Below, piece by piece: positions 1-11,200 of a stretch of 60,000 nt of DNA (position 1 is its first letter; the number at the start of each line of letters is the position of its first letter). The notes beneath the pieces are model-generated. The model was not told the DNA's origin. It saw only the letters and a list, made by a program, of their open reading frames with translations, and made no database searches. The position numbers and the translations under genes were made by a program. Origin of the DNA: Symsagittifera roscoffensis. Taxonomy: Eukaryota; Xenacoelomorpha; Acoela; Convolutidae. The stretch spans positions 47,695,785 through 47,755,784 of the forward strand of contig NC_087068.1 of assembly GCF_963678635.1 (NCBI RefSeq), written 5' to 3'.

Positions 1-405
1 TTCAACTTGTTAATAGGTTTCAAGTTCTTAGCAAATAAAGTACATTCCTTGCATTCCTTGCATATTCTGACTATATCTCGGATGATTCTTGGCCATCATA
101 TGTACTGCGCTGCGTCTATCATGGCTTTCTGGCCCGGATGAGATCTGTGTAGTCTCGATAAGACTGCCATTTGCAAGCAGGGGGGATGGCGATGCGGTCG
201 TCAATGATGATGCAGCCGTCGACGATTGCAGCTGCATTCCGAACGACTTGATATATGGGTCGATTTTCGAAAATCCCTCATAGTCTCTGCTGAGTATCGC
301 TCGTTTCATAAGGCGATAAGTTGGGTCCTCATCGACCAGCTCTGACAGAATGTCCGCGTCGAGAAGGCCCGATAAACTTGGGAGTGAGTTCCTGTCGTCT
401 GCCAA
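1..405 (-). pseudogene. gypsy-1 pol: RNase H-integrase linker and start of integrase zinc region
   Basis: A 125-residue frame (28-405) reads an acidic start (ADILSELVDEDPTYR) followed by DYEGFSKIDPYIKSFG, a stretch typical of the segment just before integrase in arthropod-type gypsy elements. A Ser/Thr-rich stretch and HMMAKNHPRYSQ follow. The frame then stops, but an adjacent frame across positions 1-70 carries a cysteine cluster (CKECKEC) expected of an integrase zinc finger, so a frameshift lies near positions 62-72. The rest of integrase is beyond the window start. Domain assignment rests on family resemblance and order; the frameshift is seen directly. Confidence 0.6.
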
Positions 406-1492
406 AACTTTCTTTGGTTGAGCGGCGTTTATCTTGATGACTTGGGTCTTCTTCTTCCTCTGGATGGATGCAACTTTTCCCCTTTTTGCTCAGATTTATC
501 TCAGATTTGCTAGAATTTGGGCTTTTTTGAATTTCAATTGAGTTCTCCTTTCCTTTTTCTGTGTTGGTTTTCTCTGGGTGGGTTTCTTTCTCCTTATTGC
601 CCCTGCCCTTCTCATTGATCTTTTTCTGGCGAAGAGCTCATCTGGTATGGGCGCTACTTCGTTTTGTAGGCGTCCGAAGCTGTCGGTCGTTTGGACTTCT
701 TCTGGTACATTAGACCACAAATCTGAAGAAGTGATGAATTGTTTAGAAATCGGTCGGGTTGATTTGATTGGCTGGTATTCATTTGTTGTTGACGATGGCA
801 GAGAATTTGCAGAAATGTCATGAGATTTAGACAAGAATTTTGCTGAGTTAACACTAGCTTCTGATTGGTTGAGAAAATTGGCGGGAAAAACGCATGTAAG
901 GTCGCCCTCTAGCGGTTGTGCATAAATTACATTGGAGTGATTTGATTTGTTGATAGAGTGAGTATCCTCAAAATTTGCAAATTTGCGTCTATTTTGGCGG
1001 GAAAGTACGTACATGATCGGTCGCCTTCTACTCTTTGTGCATAAATTAATTTAGTGCAATCTGAATGGTTGATCGGGTCTAGCGAAATTGTGTCGCCCGC
1101 TTCTGTTGTATTGGCAGTATTTTCAAAGAATTTGATATCCCGATCCTTCTTGCTTTCTAAATCTATGGTTTTGTGGTTGAATATGTCCTTATCTGCCTGG
1201 TTTATGTTGACAACTGATGTGTATGGGTGGAATATTTCCATATCGTAATTTTCTTTCAACCAAAATTTTTCTATAATGTCGGAAGCTGAGAAGAATTTAT
1301 TAATCGGTTTGATCACAAACTGCTCGTCAAAGTTAGAAGGGTGCGGTGCTTCAAAATTTGGATAACGGGATAGACAATCGACGATTCCTAGTTTTGATCC
1401 GGAGATATGAGATATGTAAAAGTTAAAAGGTAGGAGTCTATCTGCCCACCTAGTTAATTTTGATTGATATGATTTGTTTCCGCGATTAGTTT
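406..1492 (-). pseudogene. gypsy-1 pol linker between RNase H and integrase, frame-broken
   Basis: Two overlapping frames (927-1316 and 496-1014, minus) cover most of this stretch. No catalytic domain is visible. The second frame ends in a very basic tail (residues about 130-172, rich in Arg/Lys: RRAGAIRRKKPTQRKPTQKK). The two frames contain similar peptides (LIYAQRVEGD and VIYAQPLEGD), explained by the direct DNA repeat at 878-1076. The position corresponds to the variable linker of gypsy pol. Function unknown. Confidence 0.45.
878..1076. repeat. Imperfect direct repeat (~80 bp, period ~116) inside gypsy-1
   Basis: Both copies begin TTGGCGGGAAA (878 and 994) and share a GGTCGCC..CT..TTGTGCATAAATTA block, so the pol linker carries a partial tandem duplication. 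The copies have diverged and are offset in frame. Confidence 0.7.
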
Positions 1493-1801
1493 TCAGAGCC
1501 GATTTTTTGCTTTGTGATCAGTAAGTATTTCAAAGTTGTTGCCCAGAAGATAATTCCTAAAGTGTTCACAGGACCAATTTATTGCTAATAATTCGAATTC
1601 GTAGTTGCTGTATTTCTTTTCTTGAACGTTGAGGAATCTAGAGGCAAATGATATCGGTACCCAAGCGACCTCCGTGATTTGTTGTTCTAAGGCCAATCTT
1701 AACCCACTGTAGCTGGCGTCACATTTGATTATTGATTTTCTTTTGGGATCGTAGTGGTACATCATGATGATATCCGGTATTAGTTTCAATGTAGCTTCGA
1801 A
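1493..1801 (-). pseudogene. gypsy-1 RNase H domain
   Basis: The frame 1493-1789 reads 98 residues with the RT-associated RNase H pattern: CDASYSG (Asp24), then PISFASRFLN, EKKYSNYEFELLAI (Glu66 region) and LLGNNFEILTDHK (Asp91). These are the acidic catalytic positions of the domain, which removes the RNA template during reverse transcription. The domain is short at its end because the frame stops soon after the TDHK motif. A stop and frame change near 1790-1801 separates it from the RT. Non-functional in this copy. Confidence 0.85.
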
Positions 1802-2540
1802 TTATTCTTGTTGGCTCTTATCCCAAATGAATTTCTCTTTGTCGGATGATGTCAAGGATGGGCAGAACTTTTCCGTAAATAATTGTAGGTTAGGTAGGAA
1901 ATGTTGGAGTTGGTTAAGTACGCCCATATAGGATCTTAGTTGCTTAAGAGTTCTTGGAGGTTTCAGATCTAGAATGGTTTGAACCTTAGAGTGTTTAGGT
2001 GATACCAATCTATAGCCTAGGTGATCGATGTCGAAACCCAGCCAAGAGATCTTTTTTACTGAAAACTCGCATTTCGATAGCTTCATTGCCTTTTGAATCT
2101 CTCTAGGCATGTCTGAAAGCCCATAAAAACCGGTTTTGAAGTGGTAAGTACCTGTAGCGTCTCCACATACAGTGTTAAATTACAGTGGTTACTGACCAAA
2201 TCACTTAGTTGGAGCTGACTAAAAGCATATTTAAGATCTAAAGAAGTGAAAAGTACTCCACCCGGTAAGTTAGAATTGATTGTTTGGGCTGCTACGTCCA
2301 GTTGTTTTAGGAGATTTGGCATATGATATTTTTTAAAAATCTGAGCCTTTATGGGTTTTGCGTCCATTGCTATTTTCACTGAACCATCTTTCTTTGCCGT
2401 AATAATCACAGGTGCTACAAAAATTCGCTGGTACAGTTGCTCAATTTGATTATATGGCCTTCTCTGATCAGACGTTTGATTTCCTCTCTAACTTTCTCTT
2501 GAATGTGAATAGGGATACTTTGTATTTGTTTGAGTAAAAA
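1802..2540 (-). pseudogene. gypsy-1 reverse transcriptase, YxDD segment deleted
   Basis: Reading from 2540 down, three frames give consecutive pieces of a gypsy RT. First an N-terminal helix region with EKVREEIKRLIREGHI, then ITAKKDGSVKIAMDAK, KYHMPNLL and the motif-A stretch SLDLKYAF, then (after a frame change near 2110) MPREIQKAM. This runs directly into KLSKCEF..ISWLGFDID and the thumb/connection (LKQLRSYMGVLNQLQHFLPNL). In gypsy RTs about 60 residues including the catalytic YxDD box normally lie between these last two blocks; here they are absent. Frameshifts occur near 2413 and 2085-2110. The enzyme is dead. Confidence 0.85.
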
Positions 2541-3160
2541 TTCTTCCAATGTGTGGATGTTTCCGCCATGTCAATTTCTTCGACCTCTAAAAAATCCTGA
2601 AGGCGTGATTTGGTTGTTTTGACCCCTATTACACCTTGTTAATCTAGCCCTAGTAGACATCCTTCCTGTTTTCAGATATTAGGAGTTTGGATAGTTTGAC
2701 TTTCCAGCCTAATGATGATATGTCTGTTACTAGTGTTCAAAATATTTAGATCGGCTTGTGGTTTTAATCAACATAAGATATGTCAATAGGCAATGATAGT
2801 TTAGGGTACATTTTTAGATTTTTAATTGTCGTTAAAAGGAGGTCCGCTGTATTCTTATTTACAAACGAGGCTGGACTGGTTGTATCTACAGTGGCTTTGA
2901 AAAATGAGTTAATTATCTTTTAAGGTAACTTGGAGAATTTTGATTTTTCCCGAAGGCGAGTTTATTACATCCAGTTTTTTGATTGAGACTAATTTTGGAA
3001 CTGATAAAATGTGTTTTGCGGGGAATAGGTGTTCCCTCGGTGAGACTTTTGAGATAGTGAGTTGGTGACTAGTTCCTGAAATTTTCAGAACGCCAAACTC
3101 TGATTCGCTGTCGGACGCAATGAAGTTTATATCTTTTTCTACAGTAGAATCTGATCATTA
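2541..3160 (-). pseudogene. gypsy-1 retropepsin-like protease region
   Basis: A minus-strand frame around 2770-2910 reads ATVDTTSPASFVNKNTADLL, which matches the active-site loop of gypsy proteases but with Thr where the usual DTG/DSG motif has Gly. A second frame (about 2910-3125) upstream carries a beta-rich stretch (EFGVLKISGTSHQLTI) expected of the region between the zinc knuckles and the protease. Stops and frameshifts separate the pieces and the following linker to RT (2541-2770). Expected role: cleavage of the Gag-Pol polyprotein; not functional here. Confidence 0.6.
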
Positions 3161-3170
3161 TCTACATTAT

Positions 3171-4263
3171 TTACATTTTGGGGGAATCACAACATCTGGC
3201 GAAGTGTCCCTTCTTGTTACATGATTTGCAGATTACGCCCCTAGCTGCGCATGATGATTTATGATTGGGAGAATAATCCTTGCCGCAGAAATAACACGCT
3301 TTCTGATTTGCTTTTTGTTTGGTTGGTTTGTTTGCTTTACCGAATGTACAGTTCTGATTTTTGGCACGGTTCATTCTGTTTTGTAGGTTCTTTTTCTGAA
3401 CTGATAGTGTAGGTTCTTGTTTGGCCATGAATTGGTTAATTGAGTTCTGAATTGTGTAATTTAAGTTGAAGTTGTTTCCCATTTGTTTTTGTAGAGTAAA
3501 AGCTGTTGTGTAGCCTGTTTCTTGTTTCTTGTAGCCTGGATCTAAGCGTTTCCTCTGGGCAATTTCCCGGGTGGATACAAAGTTCTCTCTGGATATCTTT
3601 GAACTTCATATTTGCAATAAATATATCTCGAATTACCTCTTTCTCGATTGCGACTGACCATCCGCATAAAGCCGCTCGACCTGAGAGTCTTAGGAAGAAT
3701 GATTCAAGACCTTCCCTGTCAGCTTGGTTGGTGTTGTAGAGGTGCATGCGTTCTACAATGAAATTTTTCTCCTTTTTAAATAAACCTTCACATTGGGCGA
3801 AAAATTCCTTGAAGTTTATATCGAATAGGAAAGTGTGAGGGAAGCCCTGGAGAAATCGTGTCTTTCCTTCTGTTCCTTGTGCAAAAAAAGGCGTGATTTG
3901 ATTCGCTTGTCAGCTTCGCGATAAAATATGTTTTGTCCTAACTTGGGACCTTTCTTCCTCCTTTCAATATTAATTTCGATCCTTTTTCTGATTTCTGCTT
4001 GGTGTATTGCGACCCTGTTGTTTCTTTCTGTTTCGCTTTCTGACTCTGGAATCCTTTCCGGTGAAGGAGGGGTCAAATACCTCGGCGGGATCGGCTAAAA
4101 GGTCTTTATGGTCAAATTGTTCTCGAAGGTTAATTGCTAAAAAGAATTGACCAATCCAGATTTCCCATGAAAACGGTGGGTCTGGGGATGGCATGGGCCA
4201 AAATACAGGTACCCCCAAAAAATCAGTCCGTTCCTCGTGGGTCAAAACTGCTGGCTGCGCCAT
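3171..4263 (-). pseudogene. gypsy-1 Gag with CCHC zinc knuckles, frame-broken
   Basis: The likely start is the ATG at 4263 (MAQPAVLTHEERTDFLG), followed by the Gag entry motif PDPPFSWEIWIGQFF. Successive frames 3970-4263, 3816-4076, 3436-3747 and 3171-3482 cover one degraded Gag. The third has the capsid-like segment REGLESFFLRLSGRAALCGW and the last ends in cysteine knuckles: CYFCGKDYSPNHKSSC and CKSCNKKGHFARCC (second is CX2CX4HX4C). Gag packages the element RNA. At least three frameshifts are needed to join the pieces. The zinc knuckles sit next to the protease region as expected for Gag-Pol order. Confidence 0.8.
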
Positions 4264-4560
4264 GAGAAGAACTAAACTATCTGCTAAAAATTAATGGATA
4301 AAACTATCTTAAAAGGTTGAATTAGAATTAGTTACGAATGATTAGTTGCATTGAATGAAAGTTGAGAACTGTAATCTTTCAACAGTATCAAAGGAGTGGT
4401 CTTTTTAGTTAGTCCATGAATAATAGTTGGCGGCAGACCTGTCCCGATCTTGACCTTTAGTGATATCAAACATACATATAATGGACTGCTCAATATGACC
4501 TTGACTGCCGTACCACAAGGGAAGCACATTTTTCAAAAATTGGTCAACAATTTTGCTGAC
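4264..4560 (-). other. Candidate gypsy-1 leader / 5' LTR region (unverified)
   Basis: This non-coding stretch lies directly upstream of the Gag start, where the leader and 5' LTR would be. No TG..CA boundary or primer-binding site could be fixed and the partner LTR is outside the window, so this is positional inference only. Confidence 0.25.
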
Positions 4561-4589
4561 TTTTTTTAGGTCGAACAAATTGATTTTCC

Positions 4590-4830
4590 ATGCTCACCCG
4601 GAGCACTAAAGAGACCTTGTTTTAGCCAAATTTCCTGCTCCGCAAGCAAGATTTTGAAAAAAAAACAGGCCAAAAGGCGTTTTTAAGCATTTTGAAAGTT
4701 TCAAACACTTTGAAAAAATATTAGGGTCCGTCAGCCGAAAATGGATATCTCAAAATCAAAAAAGTTTAAAGGGGGCCCTTTGGGTCGGCAATGGTTCGAT
4801 TTACCCCTAAATCCGCTACTACATTCAACT
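4590..4830 (-). repeat. Family D repeat copy D1 (minus orientation)
   Basis: The segment with AGGGTCCGTCAGCCGAAAATGG and GGGGGCCCTTTGGGTCGGCA is the reverse complement of blocks in the two family D copies at 42.6-43.1 kb and 43.8-44.5 kb (TGCCGACCCAAAGGGTCCCC). It shares the TTTGGCC..AAATTT..GCGCAG-type block as well. No coding content. Confidence 0.6.
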
Positions 4831-5050
4831 CTTTATGGGGAACTGCTGCTGTGCACCTGGTCAAATAATACACTTTTTTGCTTACATGAAATTTCTACCC
4901 ATCGCTAAATTGTTCGGAAAAAAGGCTCTTTAAAACTGTTGCTTATGCGAGGTATGTGTACGTGTCGGGGGGAGGGGGTGGTAGGGGGATTGAGGTAGAT
5001 CTGACTAGAATTTCTATAATATTCAAACTCTTGATGTTTCTGTTGTCCAG

Positions 5051-5241
5051 GAGGCATTGGAACAACGACTGGCGGAGACTGGATTCATCGTTCTGCAGGT
5101 GGTCTGCCCCGGGGCTGTCCCGATGGCGCAGTTGTGTTGAGGAACTGCACGAGTGCGTGGGTGGATTCGGCAACCACCTCTCAGATTGTGGTGCACTGGA
5201 AATATCCTTCGGATGCGGACGAACAGAGTGGATACTTAGTG
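5051..5241 (+). CDS. FN3 gene exon A
   Basis: A pyrimidine-rich tract and CAG end at 5050; the donor GTAGGG starts at 5242. The exon reads GGIGTTTGDWIHRSAGG, a Cys-containing stretch (GCPDGAVVLRNC), then TTSQIVVHWKYPSDADEQSG, the first half of an FN3 fold. It is clearly more GC-rich than its flanks, typical of an exon in AT-rich introns. Start phase 1, end phase 0. The Cys-rich start could also resemble a Reeler domain, but the downstream exons favour FN3. Confidence 0.6.
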
Positions 5242-8200
5242 GTAGGGACAAATTATAATCATCATAATGACAAACAGAGTATCATCATCATAATCATAAT
5301 AATCATAATAAATAAGTGGTAAAAATCATCATAAAAATCATCAAATCGGAACAAAGACTTTTTCGGGTTAAAAACTAGTTTAGCAAAATCACTTGAATCA
5401 CTTGGCAAGTCTGTTTTGATGAAATGTCTAGCAAACAGATATTTTTGAGCGTGGCTGCATTTTAAATAGCTGTTCTGTTTTCCATTTTTTGCTGATTTTT
5501 TTCGTTTTTCGGTTTACAGTTTTTTTGGCTGTAGTGTATCTGACTGATTTTATATCTGCTTAGTTGCCTTCCTAATTCGTCGTTTGAAGGACCAAAATAT
5601 TTTTCCAATTTTTTGTGCTTCATAAGGAGAGTAAAATTTGGAAGACAAATTTTAGTTATGCATCACTGGCTATTGGGTTTCTCTGCACCTTTCCTCAAAC
5701 TGAACTGCCTTCGATACGAAAACTGAACATAGAAAAGGTGTAATCGCTTCTGTGTAATCATGATAATCACAATAATTACAAAAATAACCAAACAATGTTT
5801 CTTGATAATCATAAGAATCATCATAATGAACGTCCAAATAATAATCGTAATATTCTTAAAATCGGAATTGTTTAGAAAAATCATAATACACAGTTTTGAG
5901 AGGATATACTAATCAAAGTATTCCAATTGCGCCGACATGAGATTCTTTTTGACAAATCGATATATAGAGTTCGATTTTGGGTTTTTTTTCAGCTTCCTAA
6001 TAATCTAGTTATCTTTACAGAAAAAAAGCACTTTAAAACTGTTCAAACGGCAATTTGCACATCTGAAAATTTTCCTAAGAACAGTTCAAATATATATGCT
6101 TCAGATGATTTTCAAAAATATTTAGACTGATTTTACAAACAATGGTTGGGGAACGTGTGGATCGATCAGTGTGCTTCCCACAAGCTCAAAGTTGGTTGTA
6201 ATTGCTTCATTGATAGTTGTTAGTTAAATTGCGCGCATCAATTACGCATGATAATATACCCCGCATTCATAATCGCTCCAAATTGTACTTAGGTCATAGT
6301 AAATGATCATATTAATTCCACTCAAACCTTAGCACTTTACTTTTGATATTAGCAACCAAAAATTGTATATTTTCAAAACCTAAATTAACAAAAGCTATTC
6401 GAGATCAATTAGGGGTCAGTCGGAACATACAGAGCTTTATCCTGAGATACGAGCAGTCTTGTTTACATATATTGGTACAAGTGTGATAGAGTGGTCAACA
6501 GAAATTAACGAGTCCCAATTGTAAATACTGTGCGTCAAAATTGTTCAATTTATTGCCTCGGTGATGTCAACTAACTAAATTAGCACACAAGAAGCAGGTG
6601 AATTACGTTTTAGAAAAAGTCTTTTAAACGACTGAGTGGCGTCTTTTGATTTACCTGATTGCTATATTTGTTGACATACGGCATAATTCAGGTGAAAATC
6701 GTCAAAATGCTCTCAGTTCTTAGCATGTTTCAGCTAGGGATATTCAGTTTTGGACTTTCAATTGGTTTTTTAATTGCAGTTTCAAGGTACGAGATCATTA
6801 ATAGCACCTGATGAATCTTGTTAAATAACTCACCTCCACCAGTTTTTGAGCTCAATTTTTACATAAAGTCAGTCAAACAAGTTTTAAAAAGTTTGAATCG
6901 CCATTTTTTTCTTCAAAAAACTGTTTTCTAAAAATTGTTTAGTTCACGATGAGGAGCCCCAATTTTCCAAATTTTCATTTTTAGGGGGATTTTAGGGGAC
7001 CTCTCAACAAATTGCTTGCAATTTTTTTTCTATTACACCTTGCGAGAGCTGTACATGGAAACATTTAAAAGATGGTTTTCACGGTTTTCATGGTTAACAG
7101 GAAACACTGGGGGACATAAACCAGAAAACATGTGTATCTGTCTGTGTAAAAATCTATCATGACATAAGGACTTAATTTCACAAATTAATCGTTCTGACTT
7201 GAATGCTTTTGATTAGTTACCACCCGCATCCAGTTTCAAGCGTTATTAATCGATTATATAACGATTTTAGTACCAGTCTCACTAAAATTGAGAAACAATC
7301 GATTTTAATCAATTATTAATCGATTATAATCTCTTTTTTTTTCAAATCAAATTATAATTAATTATAATCCATTATAATCGATTATTTATTCGTCTATTTT
7401 TCGATACAATTATAATCGATTATAATTGATTATAATCCATTATTTTTATTCAAAATTCTATTTCGTTAGTTTTGCACAAAAATCCATTATAATCGATTAT
7501 AATTGATTACAATCCCTTTTGTTTGTCCATTTTTGTCTTCGAAGTTGCATCTAAATTGCTTATATTTTATGCTTTTTGTGGACGTTGGTTCCTATGAAGA
7601 ATGAGAGAAAATTTTTCAAAGTTTTCCAATTAATTCATATTTATAAGTTTTTTTTCCATTTCTTCCCCATTAGAGTTGTTTTGTGATGCATATTTTGAGC
7701 TTTTATTAACACCAAAACATCAGCAAATTGATTTAGTTTCATGATTGATTCGGAAAAATTATCTTTCATCTACCGCGAGAACCTTTCCAGTCATATGAAA
7801 GGATCTCTGTGAAACTTTTGTTTCGTGGTAAAACTTTGTGTTCAGATGAACCAAAGTGTTCAAGAGATCTCTCTTTTAGAGATTTTCTTATTGACACAAA
7901 AGTAATAACCCATAAGATACAATTCGAAAATAGGAAAATTCCGGCAAAATAAGAGATTATAATCGATTATAATCAATTATAATTGATTTTAGGGGTTTTT
8001 AGTAAGAACTATAATCAATTATAATCGATTATAAAAGATTATAATCTCTTGGAAAATATCACGATTATAATCAATTATAAATCCCTTAAGGACCTAATTT
8101 TGGTAATTATAATTGATTATAATTGTCAAAAAATCATCATAATAATCCGTTATAATCGATTATTTACGCCTAAACTTGAATGCGGGCACTCACATAAAAA

Positions 8201-11200
8201 TTACTGCCTTTTAAAATCAATGTTGTAGTGTTTGCTTAAAAAAGTATTGGATTGCTTTCTTCGAATTTTTGAAAACCAATGCCCACATGCTACGTAAAGA
8301 TCAAAACGATTTAATTAGCAATTAGCAAAGGATTGAAAACAATAAATAGCTTGCCTCAATTGAATTTGGAATCATTTCTGAGACGGCATAAACCACCGCT
8401 TACGCGTTAAAAGCAAAAAATAAATCGCGCGTTAATAACACCAAATTGGCATTCTTAAAACCGCCATAATTTTACAAAAAATTTTATCAGATGAAATGTC
8501 GTGTTGAGTTTGAAATCAAGTCAACAACACCTTTCAGCTGACACAAAACTTGTCAGTTTCATCAAAAATTGCTAGCTAAAATATGAAATTTTGTCTGGTG
8601 AAAACAAAACTACCGATCATAAATATTCCGTCATTTAAAAAAAAAATTGAAACAATATCTTGTTTTGAACCAATTATATAAGCAAAAATCACTTGTTTTT
8701 ATTCCTTCTTCCGAAGAAATATGCGGAATATTTGAGCTCGGTTGTTTTTTCTCTCCTAACAAATTTTGACTTTTTAACTATCAATTTGTGACGTAATTTT
8801 TGTTCCAACCAAAAGTTATTGTTGTCTTGAGCTCAAACTGAAAAAATTATATTTCATCTGTGATATTTTTGTGAAATTAAAAAATTAAAGGGGCTTAAAG
8901 GCTACCAATTTGGCCAATTTTGGGACAATTTACATGCAATAAAAATCGCGCTATTAACGAGTAAGAAGAGATTTAATCCCTTTTAGAGAAATTTCCAAAT
9001 TGAATTGAGGCATGCTATTGTGACTAATTTAGAAAATTCTATAAGCAAAATAATTTACACTGTACTTAAAATGGCGTATGGGGGAAAATATTTCCAAAAA
9101 AATACGAATTTTTCAAAACTTTTTTTAAAAAACTTCATCGGTTTGGTAATTTAACACTTCTCTTCAGATCCTTAAATGCAGTAAAAACATTCAGGGCTTT
9201 GCCCTGATACGATCAGTTTTGTTTATGATTAATATAGATCTGAGAGGACACCCGAAAATTTTCTGTTGAAATCTGAAGAGGGATGCCTCAGAAAGCAGAA
9301 AAGTAGTGAAATATCTCCATTTCACTACAAAAATATCATTTTTGTTACAAAAAGTTATATTTTGAAGTTTTATATCATAAGAAGAAAGTGCCCAATCAGC
9401 CCATGTCTCGGGAGATCAACAGCACAATTAGCCTAATAATTCAAGTTGATTTCCAAAAATTTCATCAGAAAAGATCCGAACAAGCCAAACAATGACCCAA
9501 GAAGCCAGTCTCGCTGACAATTTAGTCTTTTGCTTACAAAACTTGAAAGTTGATTGGCCCGAAATATGAGCCAAATGAAGTACCAAATGGTGGCTAATTA
9601 GACGGAATTCATGAGGTTTGCTTTTTAAATCATTCAAACGATAATCAGTTTTTTGTGTTTCAATTGACTAATAAATAAATAACGCTGAAACGTCTTTTTA
9701 TAATTGCGGTATGTTCACATATGCAATACTAAGAGCGATTAAATTTCGGAGCGATGAAAAAGTTTGACAATTAGTCGTTTCAAAATGCCACATGAATCTT
9801 CATTTAAACATTTTTTTCAGGGATCGCAGGATTTGGTTATTGAGAACGAGGCCGACGTCGGTCAGTCTGAAGTGATGAATTCGGACGTGGTTGTTTTCAG
9901 TGGCGTTTCAGCCATCGAGCGCAGATATGTGTTCGATTCTCTCATACCCGGGATGCGCTACAACATCATAATACAGTTAGAAATTTTACATATGTGTGAA
10001 TCACATTGTCTAAGGTGGCCTTTCTAGTTACCACTTCAGCTTAGCTGTAAGTTAGAAATCTCATAATTAATATTCAACTGCTTTTGAAACCATTTTGAAC
10101 GGTGTTTCTCATAAATCAACGAACATGTACTCTGTACCATCAAGAATGTGAAACGGTTAAAAATAGTTCAAACGAAAACTTCATTCTAGTTTTCTCTGAA
10201 ATGCAGAATTCTTTTTTGGTATGTGAATTAAGCCGGGGAGTTAGGCCAGGAAGTTACACTTTTCAAAAAAGCATTATATCGAAACATTTTCTGTGGCAAA
10301 AAATTGCATTTAAACTGATTTGGAATTTTCTAGAGCTTTCTTCAAGAACAGCTTCAAGATCCAAGTTCCTCTGCAAACCGAAGAAACCGTTGAACCTGCA
10401 AGACCCGCTCTAAAGTCTGCCGAATCGTTCGAAAAGAGTATGATAGTCAACTGGACGCTAGAAGGAGTCGCAGATAACTACCATATATGGAATACTCCTG
10501 GCGATGGTATCTGTGCTGGATCTCTTGAGGGGTACTGTGAAGTTGATGTGCAGCAACATAGCCTGCAAATATCTGAATTGGTTGCTGGAGAAGGTACTGA
10601 TACAGCTTTGTATATATTTTAGGGGGACCCCCTCCCCCCTCCCCCCTTTGAACTATTTTCAGATATCCATTTTTTGGCTGACNNNNNNNNNNNNNNNNNN
10701 NNNNNNNNNNNNNNNNNNNNNNNNNNNNNNNNNNNNNNNNNNNNNNNNNNNNNNNNNNNNNNNNNNNNNNNNNNNNNNNNNNNNNNNNNNNNNNNNNNNN
10801 NNNNNNNNNNNNNNNNNNNNNNNNNNNNNNNNNNNNNNNNNNNNNNNNNNNNNNNNNNNNNNNNNNNNNNNNNNNNNNNNNNTCTCGTCAAAACCAATTC
10901 GTAGAGGAAAATAGATTCAATAACGCTTCAATGACAAAATGAGCATTTGCAGTAAATACAAAATCAGCTGTAGCCGGATCTTTTGATGCAAATGTTTTCA
11001 AAGCTCAACAATTTCATTTGAGAGAGCAAAGAATTATTCGGTGTGTGAGAGCAATTGTTTCATTAGATACCACTTCTCCTTGACACTCATATGTTACAAT
11101 GATGAAAGCAATGCAGTTTGACGAAGATTTTCCAGCTGTTCTGATGGGTCAAAGATTAAAAGTTTAAAGGGTTAAAGGTTGCATTTTGAACAATTTGCGA

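Larger units (their letters stand above)
1..4263 (-). mobile_element. gypsy-1: degenerate Ty3/gypsy LTR retrotransposon, 3' part cut by the window edge
   Basis: On the minus strand the order is Gag with zinc knuckles, protease, RT, RNase H, linker, start of integrase, which is the Ty3/gypsy pol order. Every domain is split by frameshifts or stops, so the copy cannot code for a working polyprotein. It lies upstream of the first recognised exon of the fibronectin type III gene, on the opposite strand, probably in an intron or 5' flank. The 3' LTR is outside the window and a 5' LTR could not be verified. Confidence 0.85.

Noticed and set aside
5051-5241. Reeler domain interpretation of exon A
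   Set aside because: The Cys spacing is suggestive, but phase-compatible downstream exons complete an FN3 fold instead.
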